Source: Dromiciops gliroides (taxonomy: Eukaryota > Chordata > Mammalia > Microbiotheria > Microbiotheriidae). Taken from it: DNA of 64,000 bases. The stretch lies in assembly GCF_019393635.1 (NCBI RefSeq), contig NC_057863.1:644966660-645030659 (forward strand), in the 5' to 3' direction. Position 1 is the stretch's first letter, and every line of letters begins with the position of its first letter. Positions 33,101-45,100 of this stretch are shown here, piece by piece. The notes beneath the pieces were generated by a model that was not told the DNA's origin, made no database searches, and was given only the letters and a program-made list of their open reading frames with translations. The translations under genes and the position numbers were made by a program.

Positions 33101-36100
33101 TGCCTGCAGGTGTGGAGGCGGGGGTGCAGGGCCCTCAGGTGGCTGAGAGGGGGGCCGCAGAGGGGGAGTAGGGGCTGTGGCAGGGGCTGGAGGAGGGGCA
33201 CCGTGGGAGGAAGGGCCCAGGGGGTTCTGGATGACAAAGAGGCCTGGCAGGGGCTGAGGTGGTGGGCAGGGGTGCAGGGGGGGCTCTGAGGGCGGCCGGG
33301 ACACACTCTGGGGCTGTGAGGGTGGGCGGGAGTGGGGCCGGGACGGGGGTCTGGAGGGGGGCCGGGCAGGGTGCGGGGAAGGCAGGTGAGGGCTATCGCC
33401 CAGTGGTGGTGGGTGAGGTAGCGATGGGGATGAAGAAGCCCCTGGGACCTTCTGCTGAGCGGCTGAGATCTGAACAAAGAAGGGGAAAAGCCAAGTCAGT
33501 CCTGGACTCCTCCTCTGCCCCATCCACCCAACAAAAAAATCTGGATTCCCTCCACAACAGGCAGAAATCACCCTTCTCTGTGTACACCCCCCAAAAGAGC
33601 CCACACCTGGGCCTTCCCTTGTCCCCTCCCAGCATCATCCCCAGAGCCCCACCCCTGCACCTCTAGCCAGACTGGGCCCCTCTCTTGCCTCCACCTCAGG
33701 CCAGCCCCTCCCCCACTTTCCTTCCCCTGTGCCCCTCTTATGCCCCCCCCCAACAGAAAGAACCCTGAAGCAGGGGTGGGTAGGGGGAGGAGAGGGGGCA
33801 GCAGCAACAGTAGAGGCCACAGGAGAAGGTGACAGCAGGGGGAAACAGATAGCAGCAGAGGGGTGGGGGTTAAGCTCCAGTAAGATCTTGGCCCCCTCCC
33901 CCTGCCATCCTAGCCAGGTCAAGGGGAGACATGGGACAGAGTAGCGGGTCTGAAAGTCTGATCAACATATGCTTCAGTGCCTGGAGATGGATGTGCACAC
34001 CTGGAGGGTGTGATCTAGGAGATGGAGCTCATCCGCCTTGGCCAGTGTGTCTGTACCAAGGGGCTGCCCATTCACGTGTGTTTGTGTGTGTTCTGTCTTC
34101 AACCTCTCCTATGCCCATGTGCCTGACCCCTATACTTTGCCAACCCAAATGTGGCCACCAAGCACCATCCCCCAGCCTTATGGGACCATCGGATACACAA
34201 CCAGAAGGTAGAATCTCCCCTCCCTAGTTTGCAGGTGAAGACATTAAGCCCCAGAGTCAGGGAGTGATTTGTCCAGTATCACATGAGGCATAGGCAGGAT
34301 TTAAACCCGGGTCCAGAGCTCAAGTCTTCCCACTCCACCATCCTAACTTGGTTCCTGGGGAATTCTGGGTTTTATCTATCCAAGAAGGGCCCTTCCCTCT
34401 CAAGGAATGCACAGAGATCTGCCACCCAAGAGTGTAAGACAGGGACCCAGGTGGCCACTCAGAGCTGTGGCCTCAGGATGTGTCCCTAGAGGGGTTGCTG
34501 GGTTAGACTCACTGGGCTTTTAAAAAACCAAACCAAACAAAGCTGGCGATTCCCCTTGTAGCCACAAGGTGTGCGTGACTGGGTCTGGTAAGGGCGCATG
34601 CCCAGGCAGCAGGGGCTGTGCTCCTGGCCCATCACCATCCTGGGTGACCTCCTCAGGACATCCTCCCACTTACAAATCCTCCCTAAACTGTGGCACCCAC
34701 AACAGAACCTAATTCCCCTGGTGTGTTGTGGCCTGCACAGGGCAGAGGCCAGAGAAGTCAATACCTGCTCCTGGCCGCTGGGGCTGCCCCACCACACCGC
34801 CCAACCCTCATTAGACCAAAATTCCCTCATCTCCTTCAGACAAACCAGCCCCTGACTGTACCCCTCTGGTCTTGTGCCTGTGAGTATGACTTTGGAACCC
34901 AGGAACTGGATTTGACATTGATCCCAATTAAATTTAATCTTATTAGAGTTAACACTTCCTAGCTGAGTCTCAGTGTTCTAATCTATAAACTGGGGAGAGG
35001 GCTAACACCCACCCTCAAGGAGTTGTAGTGAGGACCAAATGAGAAAATAGATGGGAAGCACTCTGAGGATGTCAGATATTATTATTAGTAGTAGTAGTAG
35101 TAATTGAATGGGTCAATGTACGGGTGTGAATCTATAGATCTGTTTTTATGGTCATGTATCCAAACACACTCATCTACACATGACTTTCTCTCTCTCTTTT
35201 TTTTTTGGTGAGACAATTGGGGTTAAGTGACTTGCCCAGGGTCACACAGCTAGTAAGTGTTAAGTGTCAAGTGTCTGAGGCCAGCTTTGAACTCAGGTCC
35301 TCCTGAATCCAGGGCCGATGCTTTATCCACTGCACCACCTAGCTGCCCCTACACATGACTTTCAACACACATTTATTGGCGAGTACCTGCTCACTATGTG
35401 CTCAGCACCGGGCAAGCTTGTGCGCCTGTGTAAACATGCACACTTGTGGCTGGGCATCTGTGTGGTTCCATTCACAAGGGTCACCAACAACTTCCTTTTA
35501 GACAAATTCAATGGACCTCTGCTGATTTTCTCCCATTTATACTGGATCTAGCTTGGCTGTCCATGGCTATTTGCATGTTGTCTCCCATTAGACTGGGAGC
35601 CCCTTGAGAGCAGGGACTGTTTTTTGACTGTCTTTGTACCCCTGGCACTTAGCACAGTGTCTGACATACTTCTTAATAAATGCTGGGTGACGGACTGACT
35701 TTTCTGGACACCCCATCTCTCCGCGCAGCAGCCTCTGTTTTGAGGGCTGCCACTGTACACTGTAGCTGCATAGTTAGCTTGTGGTCCACTAAGGTCTCCA
35801 GATCCCTGGGTCATGAGACTTGGACTAAGTCACTTCTCCCTTTGGGGCATCAGACTGAACATGTCTCAAACTGAAATCATCACCCCCCCCCCAAAACCTG
35901 CTGCCCCTTTTGATGCATCTGACCCTGCCCATGGAGACATTATTTCTCATGTATACATCATCTCCCCCATGTAGGCTCCCTGAGGGCAGGGGTGGGTCTT
36001 TTGGCCTTGCTTTACACCCTCAGAGCTTAGCACAGTACCTTGCACATAGCCGACACTTAATTAATTCTTGATACTGTAGAAGGCATTTTGTCTAGAACCC

Positions 36101-39100
36101 ACAGTAACGGTCAAGGTGGAGGCTGAGCAGGGGAGTCCAACATTCCTCACAGCTGGAGGCCACAACTCTTGATGTGGCCTTGAGAAGGCTGCCGATTCTC
36201 ACTAAACACCCCAAATCTTTTTCAAACAAATTGCTGTCTGGCTCTCTGTCTCCAAATATGAAAAGCCTATCGGCCACACCTCTGTTCACAAAATGACTTG
36301 AGGGGAAAAGGTCAGACTCCTTCACCTGGCCTTCTCCCATTCCTCTTCACATTGATTTTTTTGTGTGTGAGTGAGGCAATCGGGGTTAAGTGACTTGCCC
36401 AGGGTCACACAGCTAATAAGTGTCAAGTGTCTGAGGCCGGATTTGAACTCAGGTCCTCCTGACTCCAGGGCCGGTGCTCTATCTACTGCGCCACCTAGCT
36501 GCCCTCCTCCCATTCCTCTTCAACATCCCCTTAGAAAGCAAGCTTCCTGAGAGTAGGGACTGCTCCCTTCAATGTATATGCAGACAGTTCCTGACACACA
36601 GTAGGTGCTTAACAGAATCATGGGTAGATTCAACAAGCAATCTTACACCCAGCCAAGACAAGACATTCTATGGCCCTCTCAATCTGGCCTCTGCATACAG
36701 CAAGTGCTTCATAAATGCAGCCAGCACTGAACCCTTGGGCCTGTGCCTTAATTTTATGGCTGTTGGGTCAATCTCCTCCCAGCCAAACTGGGCTCCCCTG
36801 CACAGGTAGTATCCCCTCTGTCCCCATGCCCCCTGGCCTTCACGCCTACATTTCAGCCTCCTCTGGGCAGTCTTTCCTAACCCTTCCAGCTGAGAGCTCA
36901 TTCCCTGCCTGCTCAAGGACACCATGTGACCTTCATTTTACTTATGAGGAAACTGAGGCACAGAGAGGTTAAAGTGGCTTGCCCAAATTCCCACAACTAT
37001 TAAGTGGCAGGGCTAAGATTCGAACCCAGGCCATCTGACTCCCTATCCAGCAGCAGCAGTACCTGTATCATGCCTCTCTCCACATAGATTTCAGTATCGC
37101 CCTCACCCTGGTCTTTCTATCCCTTAAATGCCTTTCACGAATGTGAACTGAATTCAGTGAGTCTCCTCCTCCCCATATACCAAAGGTCTAACACAGAGCT
37201 GAGCACACAGTAGGTCCTCAGGAAATATGTGCTGAATGAGTGAACCAGTGCTTCTTCTCCCTTCCAAGCAAGCAACAGAGAGGTAGGTATGAGCAGCAAG
37301 AGAGCAGAGGGTCAAGCAGAAGGGAAAGGAGCGAGCAACCCCCCCAAACCCAACCAACCAACCAAGCAAAGCAAAGCCCACAAGAGAATGCACCTGCAGA
37401 TGGGGGAGGGAGAGCTGAAGGGGGACTGGGGTCTACCTGGGGGGTCAGGGCCGGGGGAGTCTGGCTGGTGGGGAACTGAGGTATGAGGCCGGCTCCTTTG
37501 GTGTCGGGGGTGCCCGGAGCGGGGTCACGGGCCTGCGGCTGGCCCGCGCCACTGCTGACTATGACAGAGGCAGGAGCGCTGCTCGAGGTGCCGGGGGCCG
37601 AGACAGCGACGCTGTAGGCGGGCAGAGGCAGGGAGAGGTGGGCGCCCTCCATGGGCAGCGGGAGGTACGGGGGCTGCTGGCTCCTCTCCTTCTGAAACAG
37701 CCCCCAAAGGGTCAGAAATTCCTGCCTACAGCCAGGCTTCCCCAACCCCGGAGGCCCAGAGAGTGGGCAGAGAGCTGCCCAAGGGCTGTCCCACAGCATG
37801 TCCCCACCGAGAGTCGGCCCTCAGGTACCCCTCTCCGCCTGCCCGGGGTGGGGGTGGGAGGTGACCATGACCCACTTATTCTCCTTTCTGCTGCCACATT
37901 ATCCAGACTCTGCTCACCCGTCCCTTCTCTCGCTCATCTCCCCAGGATCTTTACCAACCCCCTCCTCCCCTCTCCCCACCACATTCCCCCCCCCAACCCT
38001 TTTGGTTACCTGGGGCAGGAACATCTGCATCGACTCCTGAGTGATGACGGCTGTGGTGGTAGCCGGCTGTCCCAGGACAATCTTCTCAGGGCTGGATGCT
38101 AAGCTGGGGCTCGGCTGGGGAGTCGTGGGCTGTGTGGGGGCCGGAGCCTGGGGGGCTGGGGGTGGTGGCTGCTGTGGGAGGCCCAGTGGCAGCGGGGCTG
38201 CAGGAGGCACTGCGGCGGCAGCAGGAGGGACCTGGGGGGCCGCCTGCACGGTAAGGACGGGAGCTGCCTCGCTGCCAGCCGGGGCCGTTGCAGGCTGGAC
38301 CAGGCCCTCAGCCGCGTTGAGCATGGCCACGGCACTTGGGGGCAGCGTCACCCCCTGGAGGACGGTGGCGGTGGCGGTTGGTCCGGCAGGAGCTGGCTGG
38401 CTCTGGGTGGGCAGGCTGCTGGCAGCCAGAGACACAGGCATCTGGAAGAGGGTGGGCTGGCCCACCTGGATAGGCGCAGCTGAGAGGATGTGGGCACCAT
38501 GGCCGCCCGCATGGGGGGCTAACACGGAGCCCAGGCTGAGAGGCCCCGCCAGGTTCTGGTTGGTGAGGATCGGATTGGCAATGAGTTGGCCCCCAGTGTG
38601 GGGGGCAGCAGCCGCGGCAGCCAAAATCTGCCCTCCCACGTTGGCAGGTAAGGCCGAGATGGGCTGAGGGAGCTGGACGGTGGGGGCTCCGGGCAAAAGG
38701 AACTGGTTCTGGCCCTGGAGCATGTGCTGGGCAGGAATCACGATGCTGCTGCCCTGGTTGAGGAGGTGGACGCTCATGGGCTTGCTGAGGGTGCCAGGTG
38801 GGGGAGCTGCCGAGGTGCCTGGCGTGCTGCCCACTGTGGCTGGAGGGGGCTTGAAGACATTAGCCGGCAGTGTGGGTGGGAAGCCAGACAGCACCACATT
38901 CTGGCCCGCCTTGCCCGCAGCCATGAAGGTCAGGTTAGAGGGAGCCTTCGGGGGCTGGGGCAGACTGCCTGCCTCGCCCTGGATGGTGAGCGTAGCGCCA
39001 GCAGTGCCGAAAGGCTTGGGTGTGAGCTGGTAGAGCTTCGGGGGCAGGACGCCCGCCGGCTTGGGCTGGATGGGCGTTGGGGTACGGTGCAGGATCACGT

Positions 39101-42100
39101 TGGGTGCTGGCACCAGGGAAGAGGCTCCGAGGCCCGAGGCCACCGCCAGCGGCTGGCCCCCCGGGCCTGTGGCCCCGCCCGCAGCTGCTGTCCCAGGCAC
39201 CCCACCTCCAGCAAACACTGAGTTCCCATTCAGGGTGGTGGCGACGGCGGCTGAAAGGTTCTTCTGAATGACCAGGCCGGCCCCCTGTGGGGAGACCCCA
39301 GCGGAGGCCAGTGTCACGGGGCCAGGTTCGGTCGGTGCTGCCGGGGCCAGATAACCTCCCACGGGCACTTGCTTGGCAAGGAGCTGGGGGGCCGGCGGGT
39401 TGAGGGCCATGACAGACTGCCCCACCACCTGGATGGGCGCCAGGCCCAGGGCAGCAGCTGCGGCGCCCCCGGGACTGCCGTTGGGCAAGCCCTGAAGGCC
39501 AGGAATGGGCTGCAGGGTCACGTTGCCCAGGCCGACGGGCTGCAGGAAGGGCTGGACGCTGAGGGCCTTGTTCACGTTCACCACATCGGGCGGCTGCACC
39601 AGGGCTTGATGCGTCAAGACTGCCGGCGGCTGGAGGCCAAGGAGGTCAGCGCCACCCGGGAACAGAGCCTGGGCGCCAGCGGCCGCACCCCCAGCCCCAC
39701 CTGCCCCACCACCATCCGCCGGCTGCAGAGTGGGCAGCTGGAAGGGGCCCAGGTCCAGCTCGGCCTCGGCTTCCAGCGTCTGCTCTGTGATATTGGCCTC
39801 CTGGAGGCTCTGCTGAAGGATGTCGCACGGCTGCTCGGCGCCCCCCGAGCCCCCGCCTCCGCCGCCACCCCCGGCGGACGGAGAGCCCAGGATGTCATCC
39901 TCCAGGAAGTCCAGGTCCACGCTGGTTGCAGGCTGGCTGGGCTCTGGGTTCAAGTGGTTGCCTGGAGCTTCTTGAACATGGAGCTGAAGACAGAGCAGAG
40001 GCGACAGAGATGGGGAGGAAGAAAGAGTCGGGTTAGAACTCAAGTGCACCCCAGGGGCCATATCCACCAACTTTTTGGCTTAGGTCAGGAAGGACTGACC
40101 ACCAGCATCACTGACATCCCAGGTCGCAGGCCACTCCTCAGCTCAAAATCCACTGATGGCTCCCTACTGCCCGCAGGCGCCTCCCTCCACCACCCACAAG
40201 CTCCTTCACACCCGGCATCAGGCCAGAGCCGGCCTCACCGCTGCTGTCATTTCTGCGCTGCGTCACTGCTCTGTGGAAATGCTGCTGATGTAGGGGGTAA
40301 TTTTGTATCCTATTACTTAATCCCTGTCTCAAGCTTGTAAGAAAAAGTGAACAGGAAGCATTAAAAGACAAATGAACGTACCCTTGGGTGGCTTCTAAGT
40401 AAAACATGATGCCACCAGCAAAAAAAGCCTACGAAGCAGACCCCGGACTGGCTCCCCAGCCCTGGCCCAGCCTTGCACCCTCCAGGGCTTCTGTACAGTG
40501 GCTGAATTCCCACTCAGCTTATAAAGGAGGGCTCCAGGTTTGGGGAGATGGTAGGAAGTGGGGGGGGGGCAGTGATCAAACACCACCTCCCCCTTGAAGC
40601 CTCCCCTGATTTCCACAGTTGGTGTTGGTTTTTCCCCACACTGCATTTTGGGGGGAGGCACTCTAATAATGCACTTTTTTTTCTGGGGCAATGAGGGTTA
40701 AGTGACTTGCCCAGGTTCACACAGCTAGTAAGTGTCAGGTGTCTGAGGCCACCTTCGAACTCAGGTCCTCCTGAATCCAGGGCTGGTGCTTTATCCACTG
40801 TGCCACCTAGCTGCTCTAATAATGCACTTTGGGGGGGGGCAATGAGGGTTAGGTGACTTGCCCAGGGTCACTCAGCTAGTTAAGTATCAAGTGTCTAAGG
40901 CTAGATTTGAACTCGGGTCCTCCTGACTCTAGGGTGGGTGCTCTATCCACTGCACCAGTAATGCACTTCTTGGGTTTTATTTTTATTTTTTTTTGCAGGG
41001 CAATGGGGTTTAAGTGACTTGCCCAGGGTCACACAGCTAGTAAGTGTCTGAGGCTGGGTTAGAACTCAGGTCCTCCTGAATCCAAGGCTAGTGCCTTATC
41101 CATTGCGCCACCTAGCTGCCCCCCCCATAATGCACTTCTTTTTTTTGTTTGTTTTTGGTTTTTTTTGCAGGGCAATGGGGGTTAAGTGACTTGCCCAGGG
41201 TCACACAGCTAGTAAGTGTCAAGTGTCTGAGGCCGGATTTGAACTCAGGTCCTCCTGAATCCAGGGCCAGTGCTTTATCCACTGCGCCACCTAGCCGCCC
41301 CCAATAATGCACTGCTAATGTAATAAATGTTATGTACTAGAGTCAGCCAGGCTGATGCCTCATCCCTCACAGACATAAGAGCCCCAAGAACCAGCACTGA
41401 GCTTTGTAGCCCAACAGGTAGACAGGGAGCCGTCTATTTGCCCTTGGCAGGAGCTCAGGGAATAGATGGTATGATAGCTGGAGGATCACCAGGCACATGC
41501 TTAGAGCTCTATCCCACCCACCCACCCCTCATTTGATGGACTGTGGCCCTGGGAACTGCCCCAAATCACCCAAGGAGTGAGATTCAAATCCAGGTCCCTT
41601 GATTCAAAATCTGGTTCCCTCCCTTCTCGGTACCACATGGCCACCTAGGGATCAAAGATCCACAGAGTTGGAAGGGACCACAGAGAACCCTATTTTACAA
41701 CTGAAGAAAATGAGGCCCAGAGAGTGACTTGTCCTGGGTCAGTTACACAAATCTCAAAGACCACTGAGCCTAACCCACATCTGAAGGTCCCCCCTAGCTG
41801 TCACCCAAAGTCCTCAGGCCCTAGTCTAGGGCAGCCCCCTTTGGCCAGCGCTAATCCTTGATGAAGCTTTTCTTTTTTTTTCTTGGGCAGGGCAATGAGA
41901 GTTAAGTGACTTGCCCAGGGCCACACAGCTAATAAGTGTCAAATGTCCTCCTGAATCCAGGGCTGGTGCTTTATCCACTGCACCACCTGGCTGCCCCTCT
42001 TAATGAAGGTTTTCAAGAAGAATTGCCCCAAACCTCTCGGGGGCCAGGCAGAACAATTCCGATTCTCTTGAGCTCACCCTCAGAAGGTCAGCTGCTGGAT

Positions 42101-45100
42101 TGCTGATTTTAGGCCCCAGTGACCCAGGAAAGAGATGAAAAGCAACCTAAGGACAACTCTTAGCTATGGGTGGCCTCCGGTTGTTTCCACAGAAGACAAG
42201 AGCAGCATCAAAGGGGAAAGATGGGAGACACTCAGGCCCTTCTTTGTACACCGAGCAATTAGAACAGCCTGGTACACAGTAAGAGCTTAATAACTGCCTA
42301 CTGATAGAGGGCTGCCTTCAGTGACGAGACGGCAGGAGGAGGGAAGAGACAGTCTAGACTGGGAGATAGAACTGACTGAGGATGAAGCTAGCAAGCACTT
42401 CCAGGTGGCTGCAGGGATGACGGACGTCTCCTCATTTGTGCTCACCCAGCACGTCACAAAGGATGCTACGCCCCATGTCAGGAGCAAACGATGCCTCGGG
42501 CTCCCTCCAACAGTCACTGGCCTTACTGGGAGATCTGTAGGCGTTCTATGCCGCTGTCCTCAAGGACCCACAATTCAGCCTGGGTTCGAGGGTGGTTGGC
42601 TCATCGCCCCTTTCACTGCGCAGCCCCAAACCTGGCCGGCTGCTCAGCCACGGGCTTCCCTGATCCACCCCAGGATCATAAATACCCAGGGCCAGAGAGC
42701 AAGGAGGGGCTTCCAGTGGAAAGAAAGCTGAAAGCAAAATGCTTTAAAAAAAGGGTCTGATGGCAGTGAAACATCTACTGCCTCTGAGTCAGATAGCCCA
42801 CCGCTGGGTGTCTATTCCAAGAAAGTCAGTGAGTGACTAGAAACAAAGGAGACGCCCATAGACTGGGAAATGGCTAAACTAACTGGGGTGCGTAACTGTG
42901 ATGAGAAAGGACTGACTATGTTCTAAGAAAGGACTATGGAGAAGAATGAGGAAAACTCCTACGACGTAATGTTCAGTGAAGTAAGGCAAAGGGTATGTAG
43001 AGACTATGGTGAGAACACAAGGGAATTCTGGGTAATTATAATGACCAAGATTGGACCCACAGAAGAAATGCGAAAATGTACCAGCCTTCCTTCTCTGCAG
43101 AAGTGGATGCCTATGGATGCAGAATAGTGAGTGCCTTTACCAGCTGCCCCAGATGATGTGCCCCCTATTCCCTGTTTTTTTTTTTCCCATTCACTGCTAC
43201 GAGGGATAACTCAATGTGTAGGACAGAGGCAAAGGGTAGCTAAGTGGTACAGGGGATAAAATGCTGGGCATGGAATCAGGAAGACTCACCTTCCCAAGTT
43301 CAAATCCAGCTGCAGACCCTGACTAGCTGTGTGACCCTGGGCAAGTCACTTTACCCTGTTTACCTTAGTTTCCTCATCTATAAAATGAGCTGGAGAAGGA
43401 AATTACAAACCGCTCCAGTATCTCTGCCAAGATAACCCCAAATGGAGTCACAAAGAGTCAGACACGATTGAAAAAAGACACAACAATAATAAAGGAAAGT
43501 GATGAAGAAACAAAAAACATGATTTTTTTGTGGGGGGGCAGGGCAATGAGGGTTAAGTGACTTGCCCAAGGTCACACAGCTAGTAAATGTCAAGTATCTG
43601 AGGCCGGATTAGAAAAAAATTTTCCTTTTACAGATGGGCAACCTGAGGCTCAGAGGGGTTAAGGGATTCATCCAGGGTCCCATGGTTAGGAAGCGTCAGA
43701 AACCAAATTTGAACCCAAATCTTTCTGGCTCCAAGCCCAGCATTCAATGCCCTTCACCTCATGGGGTCTGATTGGTGCAATACGGCAATGGGAGCTGTGA
43801 TTGACATCGAAGCCTCCCAGGATGCTCTGATTACAGAGGGAGAGAGGCGAATGCTCTTCTGGGGTCAGGAGACAAGAAGAAGCCAAAGGCTCTGTTTGCT
43901 TGCCTGGGAGCTTTGCGTTCCTCTATCACAACTTCCAGGAGTTTGGAAGGGGCTGGATATGGTGACCTCCATATACAATACTGTGCAAGCCTGGCCACCA
44001 GGGAATAACCTCCAAACCAGCCGCCACATTGTATCATCAGAGTAGAACAAAGGCACAAAGCAGAGCCGAATGAGAAAAGGTATAAAGAAAAAGGAGATGG
44101 GGGCAGCTAGGTGGTGCAGTGGATAGAACACCGGCCCTGGAGTCAGGAGGACCTGAGTTCAAATCTAGCCTCTGACACTTGACACTTACTAGCTGTGTGA
44201 CCCTGGGCAAGTCACTTAACCCTCATTGCCCCGCAAAAAAAAAAAGAGAAGATGCTATGAGGGAGTGAAGCCTCTCCAACCTCACCTACTGGACCAAATC
44301 ATGGACACTGGAAACTGGGAAAGGGATATTAACTCTGTGACCATCAGCAGCTTAGGAGTCACCCAACAGGCACCACCGTAAGGATTGAAGGAGCTCAGAA
44401 ACCTCAACTTTTGGCTGCGCCCCGCTGGGGTACAAGCTCAGCAGCCAAACATGAGTGAAGTCAGCTGGAGCCCATGACCATCACATCACGTAGAGAACAC
44501 CAGGAGATGACACTCTGAGGGCAATGAGGAAGTCGAACAGATGCTGCCCAGAGTTTCTGTGGCTATCTCCTCTCATTAGGAATAATAACAGAACCTCGAC
44601 ATTTGGGGTGCCATACGAGGAAGTACAGTTGGCATTTCAGAAGATGGGAAAAATGATTAGAGGGAGGGAGGGAGGGAGGGAGGAAAGAAGGAAGGAAGGG
44701 AGGCAGGAAGAAAGGAAGGATAGAAGGGAGGCAGGAAGGAAGGAAGGAAGGAAGGAAGGGACACTAAAGAGATGACACAGATTTAAAGGCACTCAGGGAA
44801 TCACTTTTCAAGATATTTTTTTCCTTTGAGTCTCTCTGGCCTCTAATTGATCCAACATACAGCAATCAAAGTAATCTTCCTAAAAGCAGTCACTCCCCTG
44901 CTCAATAAACTACAGTGGCTCCCTATTACCTCGAGGATCAAAAGCAAACTCCTCTATTTGATGGTTAAAGTCCTTCACAACCTGGCTCCAACCTACTTTT
45001 CCAAACTTATTATACATGACTGCATTCCTGCACTCTAAATTCCAGCCAAACTCTCCTCTCTGCTGTTCCTCATTTATACTCTATTTCCTATCACCATGCC

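Larger units (their letters stand above)
33470..37436 (-). other. BICRA: BICRA intron between exons 5 and 6
   Basis: It holds two SINEs, L2 3' fragments (about 35580-35710, 35960-36075, 36530-36620), MIR fragments (about 34200-34300, 36935-37060) and minus-strand L3/CR1-like pieces (about 34620-34760, 35735-35830, 36190-36290; e.g. AGCTTGTGGTCCACTAAGG). Confidence 0.6.

Noticed and set aside
38041-38667. 208-codon plus-strand frame rich in Gly/Ala/Trp
   Set aside because: Antisense of the same BICRA exon, no recognisable domain.
39369-40340. Long open frame on the plus strand opposite BICRA exon 4
   Set aside because: It is a shadow of the GC-rich, low-complexity coding strand; the minus frame has clear homology, splice sites and phase.
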